Shown here in pieces: positions 19,345 to 28,533 of a DNA stretch of 32,554 nt. The notes under the pieces are model-generated. The model did not search any database. It worked only from the letters and a program-made list of their open reading frames with translations, and had not been told where the DNA came from. Made by a program: the position numbers and the translations under genes. Source of the stretch: Synechococcales cyanobacterium PMM_0083 (GTDB lineage: Bacteria; Cyanobacteriota; Cyanobacteriia; Leptolyngbyales; Leptolyngbyaceae). The stretch's first letter is position 1; each line of letters starts with the position of its first letter. The stretch lies in the NCBI GenBank assembly GCA_949127665.1, contig CASBQE010000260.1, positions 1 to 32,554 of the forward strand, read 5' to 3'.

Positions 19345-20253
19345 TTATTGGTGAGATCGCCGCCACTCTTCAGCCACCAAGTCAAGCCCATAAAAACGCT
19401 GCCAGAACCGATCAACAGTCCTAGTAGACAGCACTTTTGTTAAGAGAAACAATAAAAACCGACCTCCTGTCGCTGCCACATAGCGCGGCTGAGGACGATT
19501 GGTATTAAGTGCTTTGATGATCACCCCAGCCACTTGTTCCGAAGTCCAGGCGTTGGCGGTTGTTTGCTGTTCTAATGCCTCCATTTTTTGAAAAGCCGCC
19601 CGATAAGGCGTAGTTTCTGGGTTGGGGAACATCTTGGTGATCTCTTGCCTCACTACTTCAAAAAAGTTAGTGCTAACAGGTCCAGGTTCAATCACACTAA
19701 CCTGAATGTTGAACGGTTGCAGTTCCATTCGCAGGGTGTCGCTGAGGGCTTCTAGGGCAAATTTGGAAGCACTGTACAGTCCACCAAAGGGGAAAGCAGT
19801 TCTACCGCCGATGGAACTAATGTTGATGATTTTGCCACCACCGCGATCGCGCATTGCCGGGATTAGCGCCTGTATCAGCGTCAACGGACCTAACACATTC
19901 ACCTCAAATTGGCGACGAGCAGCTTCGGGAGGAACCAGTTCCAAAACGCCCATTTGCCCATAGCCCGCATTATTCACCAGTGTATCTACCTGCCCAAAGT
20001 GATCTAATGCTGCTTTTGCCAGCGCTTGCACTTGATCAATCTGCGTCAGGTCGGTGGCAACGGTTAGGGTTTCTGCCCCAGATTTGTGGCATAGGCTTGC
20101 CACTGCATCGAGTTTTTCTAGGCTCCGAGCTGCTAAAACTAATCGAATGCCGGGATATTGCTGCGCTAAAACTTGCGCGAGGGCAGCGCCAATTCCGGTA
20201 GAAGCACCCGTGACTAGAACGACTTGTTCGGCAAGGTTAGGAGATGGAGGCAT
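19345..20253 (-). CDS. Short-chain dehydrogenase/reductase (SDR)
   Basis: VTGASTGIGAALA, NNAGYGQMG, SSIGGRTAFPFGGLYSASKFALEAL. Confidence 0.93.
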   Translation of the reverse strand: MPPSPNLAEQVVLVTGASTGIGAALAQVLAQQYPGIRLVLAARSLEKLDAVASLCHKSGAETLTVATDLTQIDQVQALAKAALDHFGQVDTLVNNAGYGQMGVLELVPPEAARRQFEVNVLGPLTLIQALIPAMRDRGGGKIINISSIGGRTAFPFGGLYSASKFALEALSDTLRMELQPFNIQVSVIEPGPVSTNFFEVVRQEITKMFPNPETTPYRAAFQKMEALEQQTTANAWTSEQVAGVIIKALNTNRPQPRYVAATGGRFLLFLLTKVLSTRTVDRFWQRFYGLDLVAEEWRRSHQ

Positions 20254-20372
20254 GAATTACGAGGAAACCAATCCAGAAGGTAAGGACGCTACTATCTTGG
20301 CATTCTGTAGGGTAAACCGCACTAATTATGCCCATAGGATAAAGAGCTTCAACGTATCTTCATCAAGATATC

Positions 20373-20407
20373 TTCAGGTTTCAGGTTTCAGGGGTCGGGT
20401 TTCAGGT
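20373..20407. repeat. Heptanucleotide tandem repeat, 5 x 7 bp
   Basis: TTCAGGT TTCAGGT TTCAGGG GTCGGGT TTCAGGT. Confidence 0.75.
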
Positions 20408-20491
20408 TCTATTTTAGGCAAGCGGAAAAAACATCTCTAGCTTTTCCCGCTTTGCACACCACACTCCGCATTCGCTGAGTGTTAGGGAGAT

Positions 20492-21640
20492 CTATGCACC
20501 CTGACTGATCTTCAGGCGGCGTTTGAGGGTGCGAAGACCACCCAAGCCCAATAATGCCCCCAACATGGTTGCAGGTTCGGGAACGGCTGCCGCCGGAACC
20601 GCTGTAATCCCGATTGGGCGAAGCAAACTGCCATCCGTAAATAAATCACCTGAGAAAATAGAGGCGCTTCCTTGAGTTTGGTCAAATGCCAGAATTGAGC
20701 CAATGTTTTGGTTGCGGGTATCGAACCCGATCGCATACAGGTCGCTGCTATCCGTACCAAACGTCAGGCTACCAACGAAGTTTTTGCTGGGAATGGTGCC
20801 GGTGTAATTGGTGGACAAAATGCTCAAAAGAGTTCCGGCAAAGTCATACTGGCGAATACCACCCGCAAAATCACTCACATAAAGACTTTGAGCATCGGGC
20901 GAGATCGCCAATCCCAAGAGGCTGATAAAGCCCGGTGATTCTGGCAAGAGTGCGGGTTGATCAATAAAGACGGTGGGCGCAGTGGTGGGCGCTAACCCCA
21001 AGACTTGCTCTGGGCTGTAGCGCAGAACTTGACTGGCATAGGGAAACCCTAGACTACCGTTGAGCCGATTAGCCGTGCCCTCTGTGGTGACATACAAGCT
21101 ACCATCGGGGGCAAACAGCAGACCATTTGGACCATTCAACCCATTGAGACTCCCTAAGCCGCCATTGTTATCGGAAGCAAAAACACTTAAAAAACTGCCT
21201 GTTGTTCCATCAAATTTAAGGATTTGATTACTACGAAAACTACTGACATACAGGTTGCCATCCGGTCCGAAAGCGTTGCCATAGGGACGAGTTAGCCCAT
21301 TGCCAGCCGCCGCTACGCCCAAATACTGCCCATAAGGATTGAATCGAAGTACAGCGGAATTGGTGGGATAAAGGGGATCTAATATATTGCCGCCACTGTT
21401 GCCGCCTACACTGACATATAAATTGCCATCGGGTCCGAAGGTGAGATCGTCTGGATCTTCTAGTCCATTGATTCCAGGACTGGTAAAGTCTCCTAAGAAG
21501 GTTCCCGTAGTCTCATCGAAACGAATAATGCGATCGCTGGCACTATTACCAACCAGCAGAGCCGCGTTTGCTGACGTTGAAGTGATACCTAAGAGCGTAA
21601 AAACACTGAAGACAACAGAAGCTTTGAATGAGTTGATCAT
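20492..21640 (-). CDS. PEP-CTERM sorting-domain protein with NHL/SMP-30-like beta-propeller repeats
   Basis: Signal peptide; repeated FGPDGNLYVS-type units; C-terminus VPEPATMLGALLGLGGLRTLKRRLK. Confidence 0.9.
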   Translation of the reverse strand: MINSFKASVVFSVFTLLGITSTSANAALLVGNSASDRIIRFDETTGTFLGDFTSPGINGLEDPDDLTFGPDGNLYVSVGGNSGGNILDPLYPTNSAVLRFNPYGQYLGVAAAGNGLTRPYGNAFGPDGNLYVSSFRSNQILKFDGTTGSFLSVFASDNNGGLGSLNGLNGPNGLLFAPDGSLYVTTEGTANRLNGSLGFPYASQVLRYSPEQVLGLAPTTAPTVFIDQPALLPESPGFISLLGLAISPDAQSLYVSDFAGGIRQYDFAGTLLSILSTNYTGTIPSKNFVGSLTFGTDSSDLYAIGFDTRNQNIGSILAFDQTQGSASIFSGDLFTDGSLLRPIGITAVPAAAVPEPATMLGALLGLGGLRTLKRRLKISQGA

Positions 21641-21765
21641 GAAGTTTTCAAATCAGCACGATGAATATGCTGATTATCGCAGTCTCAGTATATCTACGAT
21701 GTATTCAAGACAACGAAATTCTAAGGTGATCTGTAAAGATACGGTGAAGCTTACCTGTTTTTGGC

Positions 21766-22728
21766 TTACGTTCTTTTGCCAACCCACTCAACTACTTGCT
21801 GTCCTAAGCACAGGTTATCCAAGCGATCGATTTCTCGAATGCCTGTGGGACTGGTCACATTTACTTCGGTCAGGTAGCCGCCGATGATATCAATTCCCAC
21901 AAAAAACAAACCATCGCGGCGCAGGGTGGGCGCAAGCTGAGTGCAAATGTCTCGTTCGCGATCGCTAATGTCGGTTTGGGCAACTCTGCCGCCCACTGCC
22001 ATATTGCCGCGAAATTCTTTTCCAGTGGGAATGCGGTTGACGGCACCAATGGGTTCGCCATTCAGTAGAATAATCCGCTTGTCTCCCAGCTTGGCTTCTG
22101 GAAGATAGGTTTGCACCATAACAGGCACCTGGGCTTGAAAAGTGCTGATTTCAACGAGGGAATTGAAATTGCGATCGCCGGGGTCAAGAAACAAAATTCC
22201 TTCTCCCGCCTTGCCGCCCAGAGGCTTGATGATGGCGGCTCCTTGGCGCTCCAAAAATTCCCGTATCACCTGCTTATCTTGGCTCACGATCGTTTCAGGG
22301 ATGGCTTGAGTAAATTGCAGCGCATACATTTTCTCGTTGGCAGCCCGGATTCCTTGAGGCGCGTTAATCACCAGGGTTTTTTCCGGATCGACATAATCCA
22401 AAAGGTAGGTTGCGTAAAGATAGGGCACTGTGACGGGTGGATCGGTTCGCATGAAGACCGCATCCATTTCTTCTAACAGTCGCCGTTCTGGATGACCCAC
22501 TTCAAACCAAGGATTCACTGCTACCCACAGCCCATCTACTAGCGTGACTGGCGTAAGCTGCACCGGCTGAAGCAATGCTGACGCTTTGCCATCACTCACC
22601 CCAAGCGAGTTTACCTGAGTAATCCAAACCTCATGTCCTAACACTTGAGTGGCTTCCATTAACGCCACACTGGTGTCGTGACCAGGGTCTAGCCGTGCGA
22701 TCGGGTCAATGATGAAGGCAAATTTCAC
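21766..22728 (-). CDS. gshB: Glutathione synthetase
   Basis: MKFAFIIDPIARLDPGHDTSVALMEA, IIKPLGGKAGEGI, RIILLNGEPIGAVNRIPTGKEFRGNMAVGG, VNVTSPTGIREID. Confidence 0.96.
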   Translation of the reverse strand: MKFAFIIDPIARLDPGHDTSVALMEATQVLGHEVWITQVNSLGVSDGKASALLQPVQLTPVTLVDGLWVAVNPWFEVGHPERRLLEEMDAVFMRTDPPVTVPYLYATYLLDYVDPEKTLVINAPQGIRAANEKMYALQFTQAIPETIVSQDKQVIREFLERQGAAIIKPLGGKAGEGILFLDPGDRNFNSLVEISTFQAQVPVMVQTYLPEAKLGDKRIILLNGEPIGAVNRIPTGKEFRGNMAVGGRVAQTDISDRERDICTQLAPTLRRDGLFFVGIDIIGGYLTEVNVTSPTGIREIDRLDNLCLGQQVVEWVGKRT

Positions 22729-22815
22729 AAGCAGTTCCTAGGGCTAGGGCAGTGATTCAAAGGGCAAATATTGAAAGCAACCAGTCCAAGCGCGGCTGGA
22801 CATCAAGCGCTAAAA

Positions 22816-23076
22816 CTAACCTGCCAATAGTGGATCAAGCTTATTTGCAGAGTTTAGAGCGTATAAATCATCGCAGCCACCAATGTGCTGGTCATTGATA
22901 AAAATTTGAGGCACCGATCGCCGCCCCTGCGATCGCTCTGCCATAACTGCCCGTGCCGCTTCATCTCCATCAATACAATATTCTGTAAACTCAACTCCTT
23001 TTTTGGCTAGCAATGCTTTCGCCCGAATACAAAAGGGGCAGGTACTCCAGGTATAAACTTCAACGTTAGCAGACAT
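22816..23076 (-). CDS. grxC: Glutaredoxin 3 family
   Basis: VEVYTWSTCPFCIRAKALLAKKGVEFTEYCIDGDE...RRSVPQIFINDQHIGGCDDLYAL; CPFC active site. Confidence 0.95.
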   Translation of the reverse strand: MSANVEVYTWSTCPFCIRAKALLAKKGVEFTEYCIDGDEAARAVMAERSQGRRSVPQIFINDQHIGGCDDLYALNSANKLDPLLAG

Positions 23077-23154
23077 AGTTCTTTACATTTATGTTTGCAT
23101 CTATTCTACTCGTTTGTGGTTAATGGAAGCGCGATAAATCGCCTCCTGCTAAGC

Positions 23155-23661
23155 CTATGGAGGACTCGTAGGGGGAGGCTGAATGGGGGTTGCAGGTACT
23201 ATCGCCAGGGTCAAGGAACGTTCTTCCATATCACAGCCTTGGATTTGAACTAGAACGCTGACCGAATCATTCATCAACGTTTTAGGAGATGTATAGACGG
23301 CACGGCTGCTAGCAGAACTACCTTGAGGATTGATTTTGCCGCGATCGGCTTTCCAGGTGAACAGCACTGGCTTTCGCTCTGGATTTTCTAACCGAACGGT
23401 GATTGCCCGTTTTTCTCCGGCTGGAACGGCAATGGGCAGACCTTCGGGAAGTTGCGGCTCGCCATCAGGAAACTCTGGGTTGAGGCTGAGCCGATTGGCA
23501 GAGACACTTAGAATTCGTGCCGTGCAAGCGGTTCTAAAAGGTTCAACCTTAAATAGGGGTTGCAGGATTAAATCCCAGGTGCCATAGCCAACAATGACCG
23601 CGATCGCGATGGGCGAGGCAATCTGGCTAATTTGCTCAATCCAAGACTGATTTTTTGGCAT
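23155..23661 (-). CDS. Hypothetical protein with N-terminal TM segment
   Basis: 168 aa; one hydrophobic segment IASPIAIAVIVGYGTWDLIL; no family recognised. Confidence 0.7.
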   Translation of the reverse strand: MPKNQSWIEQISQIASPIAIAVIVGYGTWDLILQPLFKVEPFRTACTARILSVSANRLSLNPEFPDGEPQLPEGLPIAVPAGEKRAITVRLENPERKPVLFTWKADRGKINPQGSSASSRAVYTSPKTLMNDSVSVLVQIQGCDMEERSLTLAIVPATPIQPPPTSPP

Positions 23662-23693
23662 GATAAAATAGGCTAAACCACCCCGCTTTTGAC

Positions 23694-23722
23694 CCTATCA
23701 AACTTTGACCTATCAAACTTGA
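23694..23722. repeat. Near-perfect tandem duplication upstream of the 23155-23661 gene
   Basis: CCTATCAAACTTTGA (23694-23708) followed by CCTATCAAACTTGA (23709-23722). Confidence 0.8.
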
Positions 23723-23976
23723 CACTAAACTATCTGCGCTAATTGGTGGCGCTTTTTGAGGATTATTGTCTCAGTATAAATTTTTATGAGGATGGTGTAA
23801 TCTCAATCGATCGCATTCTTAATCTTGAATCTCATGCTTAATCTTGAGCCGAAGTTAGCCAGTAGCGACGTAGGATAACAAGTGTGTAGAGTTGAACACA
23901 GACGAGAGGCGTGAGCGTCAAGGGTGATTACGGCGTTCCAGTTTAACTGTTTACAAGTTCCTAATCAGGTTTAGAT

Positions 23977-24471
23977 ATGCATCCCGATCGCATCGATCCT
24001 CAGCCCGGTCAAGAATCTGTGTGGGACTATCCCCGCCCTCCACGCTTAGAAGAAACCTCAAAACACATCCAAATTATTTTCAATGGCGTGGCGATCGCCG
24101 ACACTCATCACGCCAAACGAGTCGTGGAAACCAGCCATCCGCCTGTTTACTACATTCCCCCGGAAGACATCAAGCTGGAATATTTGGTGAGAACCCCCCG
24201 CTCTACCTACTGCGAGTGGAAGGGGCAAGGCGCTTATTACACGGTGGTAGTGGGGGATAAGCAGGCTGAAAATGTCGGCTGGTACTATCCACAGCCGACG
24301 GATGACTTTGCCGATATTAAAAATCACGTTGCTTTTTATCCGGCACCGATGGATGCCTGCTACGTGGATGGCGAAAAAGTGGAACCCCAACCCGGCGGTT
24401 TTTATGGCGGCTGGATTACCAGCGATATTGTGGGTCCGTTTAAGGGCGCAGCGGGAAGCTGGGGTTGGTAA
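23977..24471 (+). CDS. DUF427 domain-containing protein
   Basis: ESVWDYPRPPRLEETSKHIQIIFNGVAIADTHHAKRVVETSHPPVYYIPPEDIKLEYL...STYCEWKGQGAYY. Confidence 0.93.
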   Translation: MHPDRIDPQPGQESVWDYPRPPRLEETSKHIQIIFNGVAIADTHHAKRVVETSHPPVYYIPPEDIKLEYLVRTPRSTYCEWKGQGAYYTVVVGDKQAENVGWYYPQPTDDFADIKNHVAFYPAPMDACYVDGEKVEPQPGGFYGGWITSDIVGPFKGAAGSWGW

Positions 24472-24474
24472 GTC

Positions 24475-25404
24475 ATGTCTATTGTTGTCTTCGGCAGCCT
24501 AAATATGGACTTGGTAGTGCGATCGCCCCGGTTACTTCAGTCTGGTGAAACGCTGATTGGCTCCGATTTCTACATGACACCGGGCGGCAAGGGCGCAAAT
24601 CAGGCGGTGGCGGCGGCAAAGTTGGGCATTTCCACAGAAATTATTGGTCGAGTGGGAGATGATACGTTTGGGCTGGAGCTTTTAGCCGGGTTGAAAGCAG
24701 TCGGCGTTGGCACGGATGGCGTTCTGGTGGATGCGACTCATTCGGGCGTTGCAGTGATTACGGTGGCGGCAACGGGCGAGAACCAAATTATTGGGGTGTT
24801 TGGGGCAAATGGCAATGTGGATGAGACGGATGTAGAGCGGCTGAAGACCAGGCTGGCTGGCAATCAACTATTACTATTGCAGTTAGAGATCCCGATCGCG
24901 GCTGTCAAACAAGCGGCGCAAGTGGCTCATGCATCAGGTGTTCAGGTGATTCTCGACCCGGCTCCGGTGCCTAGTGAGGCGATCGCCCCGATCTATCCCT
25001 TCATCGACATTTTGATGCCGAATGAAATAGAAGCCGGACAGCTAGTTGGGTTTCCGGTTAATTCTCCTGAAACAGCAGCCTTGGCGGCTAGGGCGCTGCA
25101 ACACCAAGGCGCGAAAACGGTGATTGTCAAGCTGGGCGCTCAAGGTGTCTTTTGTGCCACGCCCGATGAAACGTTTTTTGTTCCGGCTTTTAAGGTTGAA
25201 GCGATCGACACGGTAGCGGCAGGCGATGCTTTTGCTGGAGGCTTAGCCACCGCGTTGGTCGAAGGCGCATCACTCCGGCAGGCGGTGATTTGGGGTGCGG
25301 CGGCTGGCGCTCTGGCAACCACAAAAAAAGGGGCGCAAGCAGCCATGCCCGATCGCCCCACCTTTAATTCGTTTCTCACAGCCAACGGAGTAACGCTTCC
25401 TTAG
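24475..25404 (+). CDS. rbsK: Ribokinase / PfkB-family sugar kinase
   Basis: [47 protein letters not shown]-terminal [17 protein letters not shown]. Confidence 0.93.
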   Translation: MSIVVFGSLNMDLVVRSPRLLQSGETLIGSDFYMTPGGKGANQAVAAAKLGISTEIIGRVGDDTFGLELLAGLKAVGVGTDGVLVDATHSGVAVITVAATGENQIIGVFGANGNVDETDVERLKTRLAGNQLLLLQLEIPIAAVKQAAQVAHASGVQVILDPAPVPSEAIAPIYPFIDILMPNEIEAGQLVGFPVNSPETAALAARALQHQGAKTVIVKLGAQGVFCATPDETFFVPAFKVEAIDTVAAGDAFAGGLATALVEGASLRQAVIWGAAAGALATTKKGAQAAMPDRPTFNSFLTANGVTLP

Positions 25405-25952
25405 CTAACGCCTAAAAGCTCCACATCGAAGATCAAAGTGGCATTTGGCGGAATTACTCCACCCGCTCCACGCTCGCCGTAGCCTAATCCGGGTGGAATC
25501 ACAAGCTGACGACGACCACCCACCTTCATGGTAGAAAGCCCTTCATCCCAGCCTTTGATCACTTGTCCAGCCCCTATTTTGAAGCTAAATGGAGCGCCGC
25601 GATCGCGGGAGCTATCAAACTTGGTGCCATCTTCTAGGGTGCCGATGTAATGCACACTCACAGATTGTCCTTTGACCGGAGCAGCACCCGTGCCTTGAAC
25701 CATATCAAGATACTTTAGACCGGAGGCAGTTGTGACGTAATTTTTAGAAGCTTCCACTTTTTTTGCAGTTTTGATGGGGGTTTCAGACGATTGGGCGATC
25801 AGTTGGGCAGACTGGGGCAGGAGCGTCTCAATGGTTTCTGTGGTTGGCAGTTGAGACGCGATCGCGTTCGGCTGTCCACCGCCAAATTGGGCAACCACCA
25901 GCACAAGCACACATGCCAGCATAACTCCTACACTGACTAAAATCTCTTTCAC
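25401..25952 (-). CDS. FKBP-type peptidyl-prolyl cis-trans isomerase, membrane-anchored or secreted
   Basis: N-terminal hydrophobic segment; [81 protein letters not shown]. Confidence 0.95.
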   Translation of the reverse strand: MKEILVSVGVMLACVLVLVVAQFGGGQPNAIASQLPTTETIETLLPQSAQLIAQSSETPIKTAKKVEASKNYVTTASGLKYLDMVQGTGAAPVKGQSVSVHYIGTLEDGTKFDSSRDRGAPFSFKIGAGQVIKGWDEGLSTMKVGGRRQLVIPPGLGYGERGAGGVIPPNATLIFDVELLGVS

Positions 25953-26076
25953 AGCAAGCCTCCTGTGTCGTACCTGTTTACAGTCAATCGTTATAACAAC
26001 GTTAACGCTTGAACATTGTAACCATTTCAGGGTTCGTTCGATCCATTGAGTTCGTTCACAGTTTCAGCTTGCGGTT

Positions 26077-26850
26077 CTAAGGTAGGCGTGACTCCTGAGC
26101 TTCTGCTAGCGATCGCGCCAGCGCTAGATCAAAATAGGATTTTTCGCCTGAACTGCCCGCGATCACTTGAAACGGGGCATCCGGTTCGCCAAACTGATCC
26201 AGCACGATCGCCGCCCCTGAAAAATTGTGATTTTTGGTGTAATCATTCAGCGTGATCACCGTTTTCAAACCCGCTTGAGCGGCAGATTTCAAACCTTGTT
26301 GCGAGTCTTCCAGCGCCAAACAATCCTCTGGCTTTAATCCCATTTTTTCCAGTGCATAGAGATAAATATCAGGAGCAGGCTTTTTCGCCGGAACAATATC
26401 TCCCGCCGCAATCACCTCAAACCAATCGAGACTATCGGGCGCTAGAGCAGCTTCCAAGAGTGCCGTCACGTTTTCTGGCGTGGTGGTGGTGGCGATCGCC
26501 AGTCTTACTCCCGCGTCCCGCGCTTCCTGAATCAGCCGCCGCACTCCCGGACGTAAGGGAATGCTGCCAGCCTGAATTAATGCCTTATAGTGCTTCGTTT
26601 TAAGCTTGTGAATCGTAGCTGCCCAAGTTGGCGCATCCGTGGCTAAGGGATAATCGGGCTGATCTTCCTTCAAATATCGTTGCAATCGCTCCTTGCCGCC
26701 CGTGGTTTCCAACAACTCGCCATAGCGTTCCACCGTCCATTCCCAGTCTAAACCCGACTCAGCAAAGGCTCGGTTAAAGGCAATTCGGTGTCCATCTCGC
26801 TCGGTATCGGCAAGGGTTCCATCTACATCAAAAATCAGGGCTTGAAGCAT
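26077..26850 (-). CDS. HAD-superfamily hydrolase, CbbY/CbbZ/Gph-like phosphatase
   Basis: IFDVDGTLADTERDGHRIAFNRAF; IATTTTPENV; KPAPDIYLYALEKMGLKPEDCLALEDSQQGLKSA. Confidence 0.92.
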   Translation of the reverse strand: MLQALIFDVDGTLADTERDGHRIAFNRAFAESGLDWEWTVERYGELLETTGGKERLQRYLKEDQPDYPLATDAPTWAATIHKLKTKHYKALIQAGSIPLRPGVRRLIQEARDAGVRLAIATTTTPENVTALLEAALAPDSLDWFEVIAAGDIVPAKKPAPDIYLYALEKMGLKPEDCLALEDSQQGLKSAAQAGLKTVITLNDYTKNHNFSGAAIVLDQFGEPDAPFQVIAGSSGEKSYFDLALARSLAEAQESRLP

Positions 26851-26853
26851 GGG

Positions 26854-26910
26854 AAGTTAAAAGGTAAAAGTAAAAAGGCAAACGTAAAAGGTAGAAGGGA
26901 AAACTCAAAA
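26854..26910. repeat. Heptad-phased A/G-rich degenerate repeat filling the gap between the AI-2E and HAD genes
   Basis: AAGTTAA AAGGTAA AAGTAAA AAGGCAA ACGTAAA AGGTAGA AGGGAAA ACTCAAA then A. Confidence 0.55.
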
Positions 26911-28077
26911 CTATTTATTGCTCGTCTTGTCAGTCGTATCCGCCCAGAGGTCATCTGGTTCAAGGGGATTGTCATCAGGTTGCAAGACGGTTTCGCTGAG
27001 GACGGCGGAGTCGTTAACAAGGGCAGATTGGAAAGCTCGTTTGTTAGGGAGTGGCGTATTCCACCGATCCATAATATCTTCTACCAGCACTCGTCGAATC
27101 CAGATTTGGCAAACGACAACGAGGGGCAGGGCGAGTAACAATCCCCAGAAGCCGAAGATAGTAGCGAAGAACACTTGGGCAAGTAGGGTGACGGCAGGCA
27201 GCAAGTTGACCTGTTGTGACATGACATAAGGCGTGAGGAAGTTGCTTTCAAACTGTTGAATAGCGATGTAAAGACCGATTACCAGCAGTGCTTTGATGGG
27301 GGAGTCGATTAGGGCGATCGCCATCGGTGGGATCACGCTAATCGTAGGACCCAAGTTGGGAATAAAGTTCAGCAATCCTGCCAACACGCCGTTTGCCAGC
27401 GCAGCTTTGACTCCAATAATCGACAGACCAACGGTGCTAAGCACGGCAATCACGCTCATGCTGATCAACGCTCCCACAATCCAGCTTCCCAAGGAGCTTT
27501 CACACTCTTCGAGAATGCCCTCCACTCGCCGCCGATAAAACGATGGAAACAGTCGAACAAATCCACCGCGATAGGCAGCAGGATTCACCAGCATCATAAT
27601 GCCCAGCACTACAATCAACAGGATATTTAACAATGATCCTAAGGAATTAGAAAAGAACGCAAAGGAGCCACCGAGCAAGCGGTTGCCAAATGGCGTTGCC
27701 TGCCGAATCAGATCATCGACATCTGGAACGTAGCGCTCAAGGTTGTCAGGAACTACGTCATCAACCGAATTAACCCAAGTGTTTAGCTGGCGGATTCCTT
27801 GGGGCACCAAAACATAGATTTCCTGAATCTGTTTGGCAAAGGCTGGCACAATGATTTGGAAAAATAGCGCCAGCGCAGCAATCAAAAATCCAATGGCGAT
27901 CAACACGGCGATCGCTCGCTGAATCCCCAGCTTTTTCCGCAGCCACCGCGCCAGCAAATTTAAGCTGTTGGCAAGCACCACCGCCGCAAATACCAACAGC
28001 AGCACATCCTTGATTTGCCAAAGGATATAGACGGAGGCAACCAGTGCCAGCAGTGCAATCCATTCTCCCAGTTTCAC
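26911..28077 (-). CDS. AI-2E family transporter / permease
   Basis: 388 aa multi-TM; LLNFIPNLGPTISVIPPMAIALIDSPIKALLVIGLYIAIQQFESNFLTPYVMSQQVNLLPAVTLLAQVFFATIFGFWGLLLALPL. Confidence 0.93.
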   Translation of the reverse strand: MKLGEWIALLALVASVYILWQIKDVLLLVFAAVVLANSLNLLARWLRKKLGIQRAIAVLIAIGFLIAALALFFQIIVPAFAKQIQEIYVLVPQGIRQLNTWVNSVDDVVPDNLERYVPDVDDLIRQATPFGNRLLGGSFAFFSNSLGSLLNILLIVVLGIMMLVNPAAYRGGFVRLFPSFYRRRVEGILEECESSLGSWIVGALISMSVIAVLSTVGLSIIGVKAALANGVLAGLLNFIPNLGPTISVIPPMAIALIDSPIKALLVIGLYIAIQQFESNFLTPYVMSQQVNLLPAVTLLAQVFFATIFGFWGLLLALPLVVVCQIWIRRVLVEDIMDRWNTPLPNKRAFQSALVNDSAVLSETVLQPDDNPLEPDDLWADTTDKTSNK

Positions 28078-28094
28078 AAGCCGCTCCAGGAATA

Positions 28095-28129
28095 AATAGT
28101 TTTGAATGATGAGTTTTGAATTTTTAGTT
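28095..28129. repeat. Heptad repeat, left array (T/G-rich)
   Basis: AATAGTT TTGAATG ATGAGTT TTGAATT TTTAGTT. Confidence 0.6.
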
Positions 28130-28149
28130 GCAAGCTTTGACCCAACTTC

Positions 28150-28191
28150 TTAATTCAACATTTAGAACTCAAAATTTAGAACTCAAAGTTT
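28150..28191. repeat. Heptad repeat, right array, containing a perfect 14-bp tandem duplication
   Basis: TTAATTC AACATTT AGAACTC AAAATTT AGAACTC AAAGTTT; ATTTAGAACTCAAA at 28160-28173 and 28174-28187. Confidence 0.7.
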
Positions 28192-28362
28192 CGACTGTCG
28201 CGATCGCCAACCCAACGCGATCGCCATTAGTATACTTGGCAACACGACCACAATTAGCGCCGTTGTATTTGTTTCAGAAATCGCCAGGTAGGGCGCACCA
28301 TATTTGATGGCAACAGAAATGAGTGCTGAGAGTGCAAAAACTTTGATAATAAAAACAGCCAT
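28183..28362 (-). CDS. Small (59 aa) putative two-TM membrane protein, not in the ORF track
   Basis: Read directly: MAVFIIKVFALSALISVAIKYGAPYLAISETNTTALIVVVLPSILMAIALGWRSRQSKL; TGA at 28183-28185. Confidence 0.7.
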   Translation of the reverse strand: MAVFIIKVFALSALISVAIKYGAPYLAISETNTTALIVVVLPSILMAIALGWRSRQSKL

Positions 28363-28533
28363 TTTGACCCAGAATCGCGAAACAGTTGAGCAGAAAACTT
28401 GATCTGACTCAAAAATAGTACTAAATCAGCCCAACCAAAAAATATTGAGTTTCTCCAGAAAGATCGGCAAGTCACTTCTGAAATTGTTACGATTCGTAAA
28501 TAATACCGCTTTGAGTTAAGGTACAAACTTGCC

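Noticed and set aside
22111-22476. 121-aa plus-strand ORF
   Set aside because: Antisense to gshB.
23860-23976. Intergenic stretch upstream of DUF427 considered as a tRNA or small RNA
   Set aside because: No cloverleaf, T-loop consensus or clear terminator could be traced by eye.
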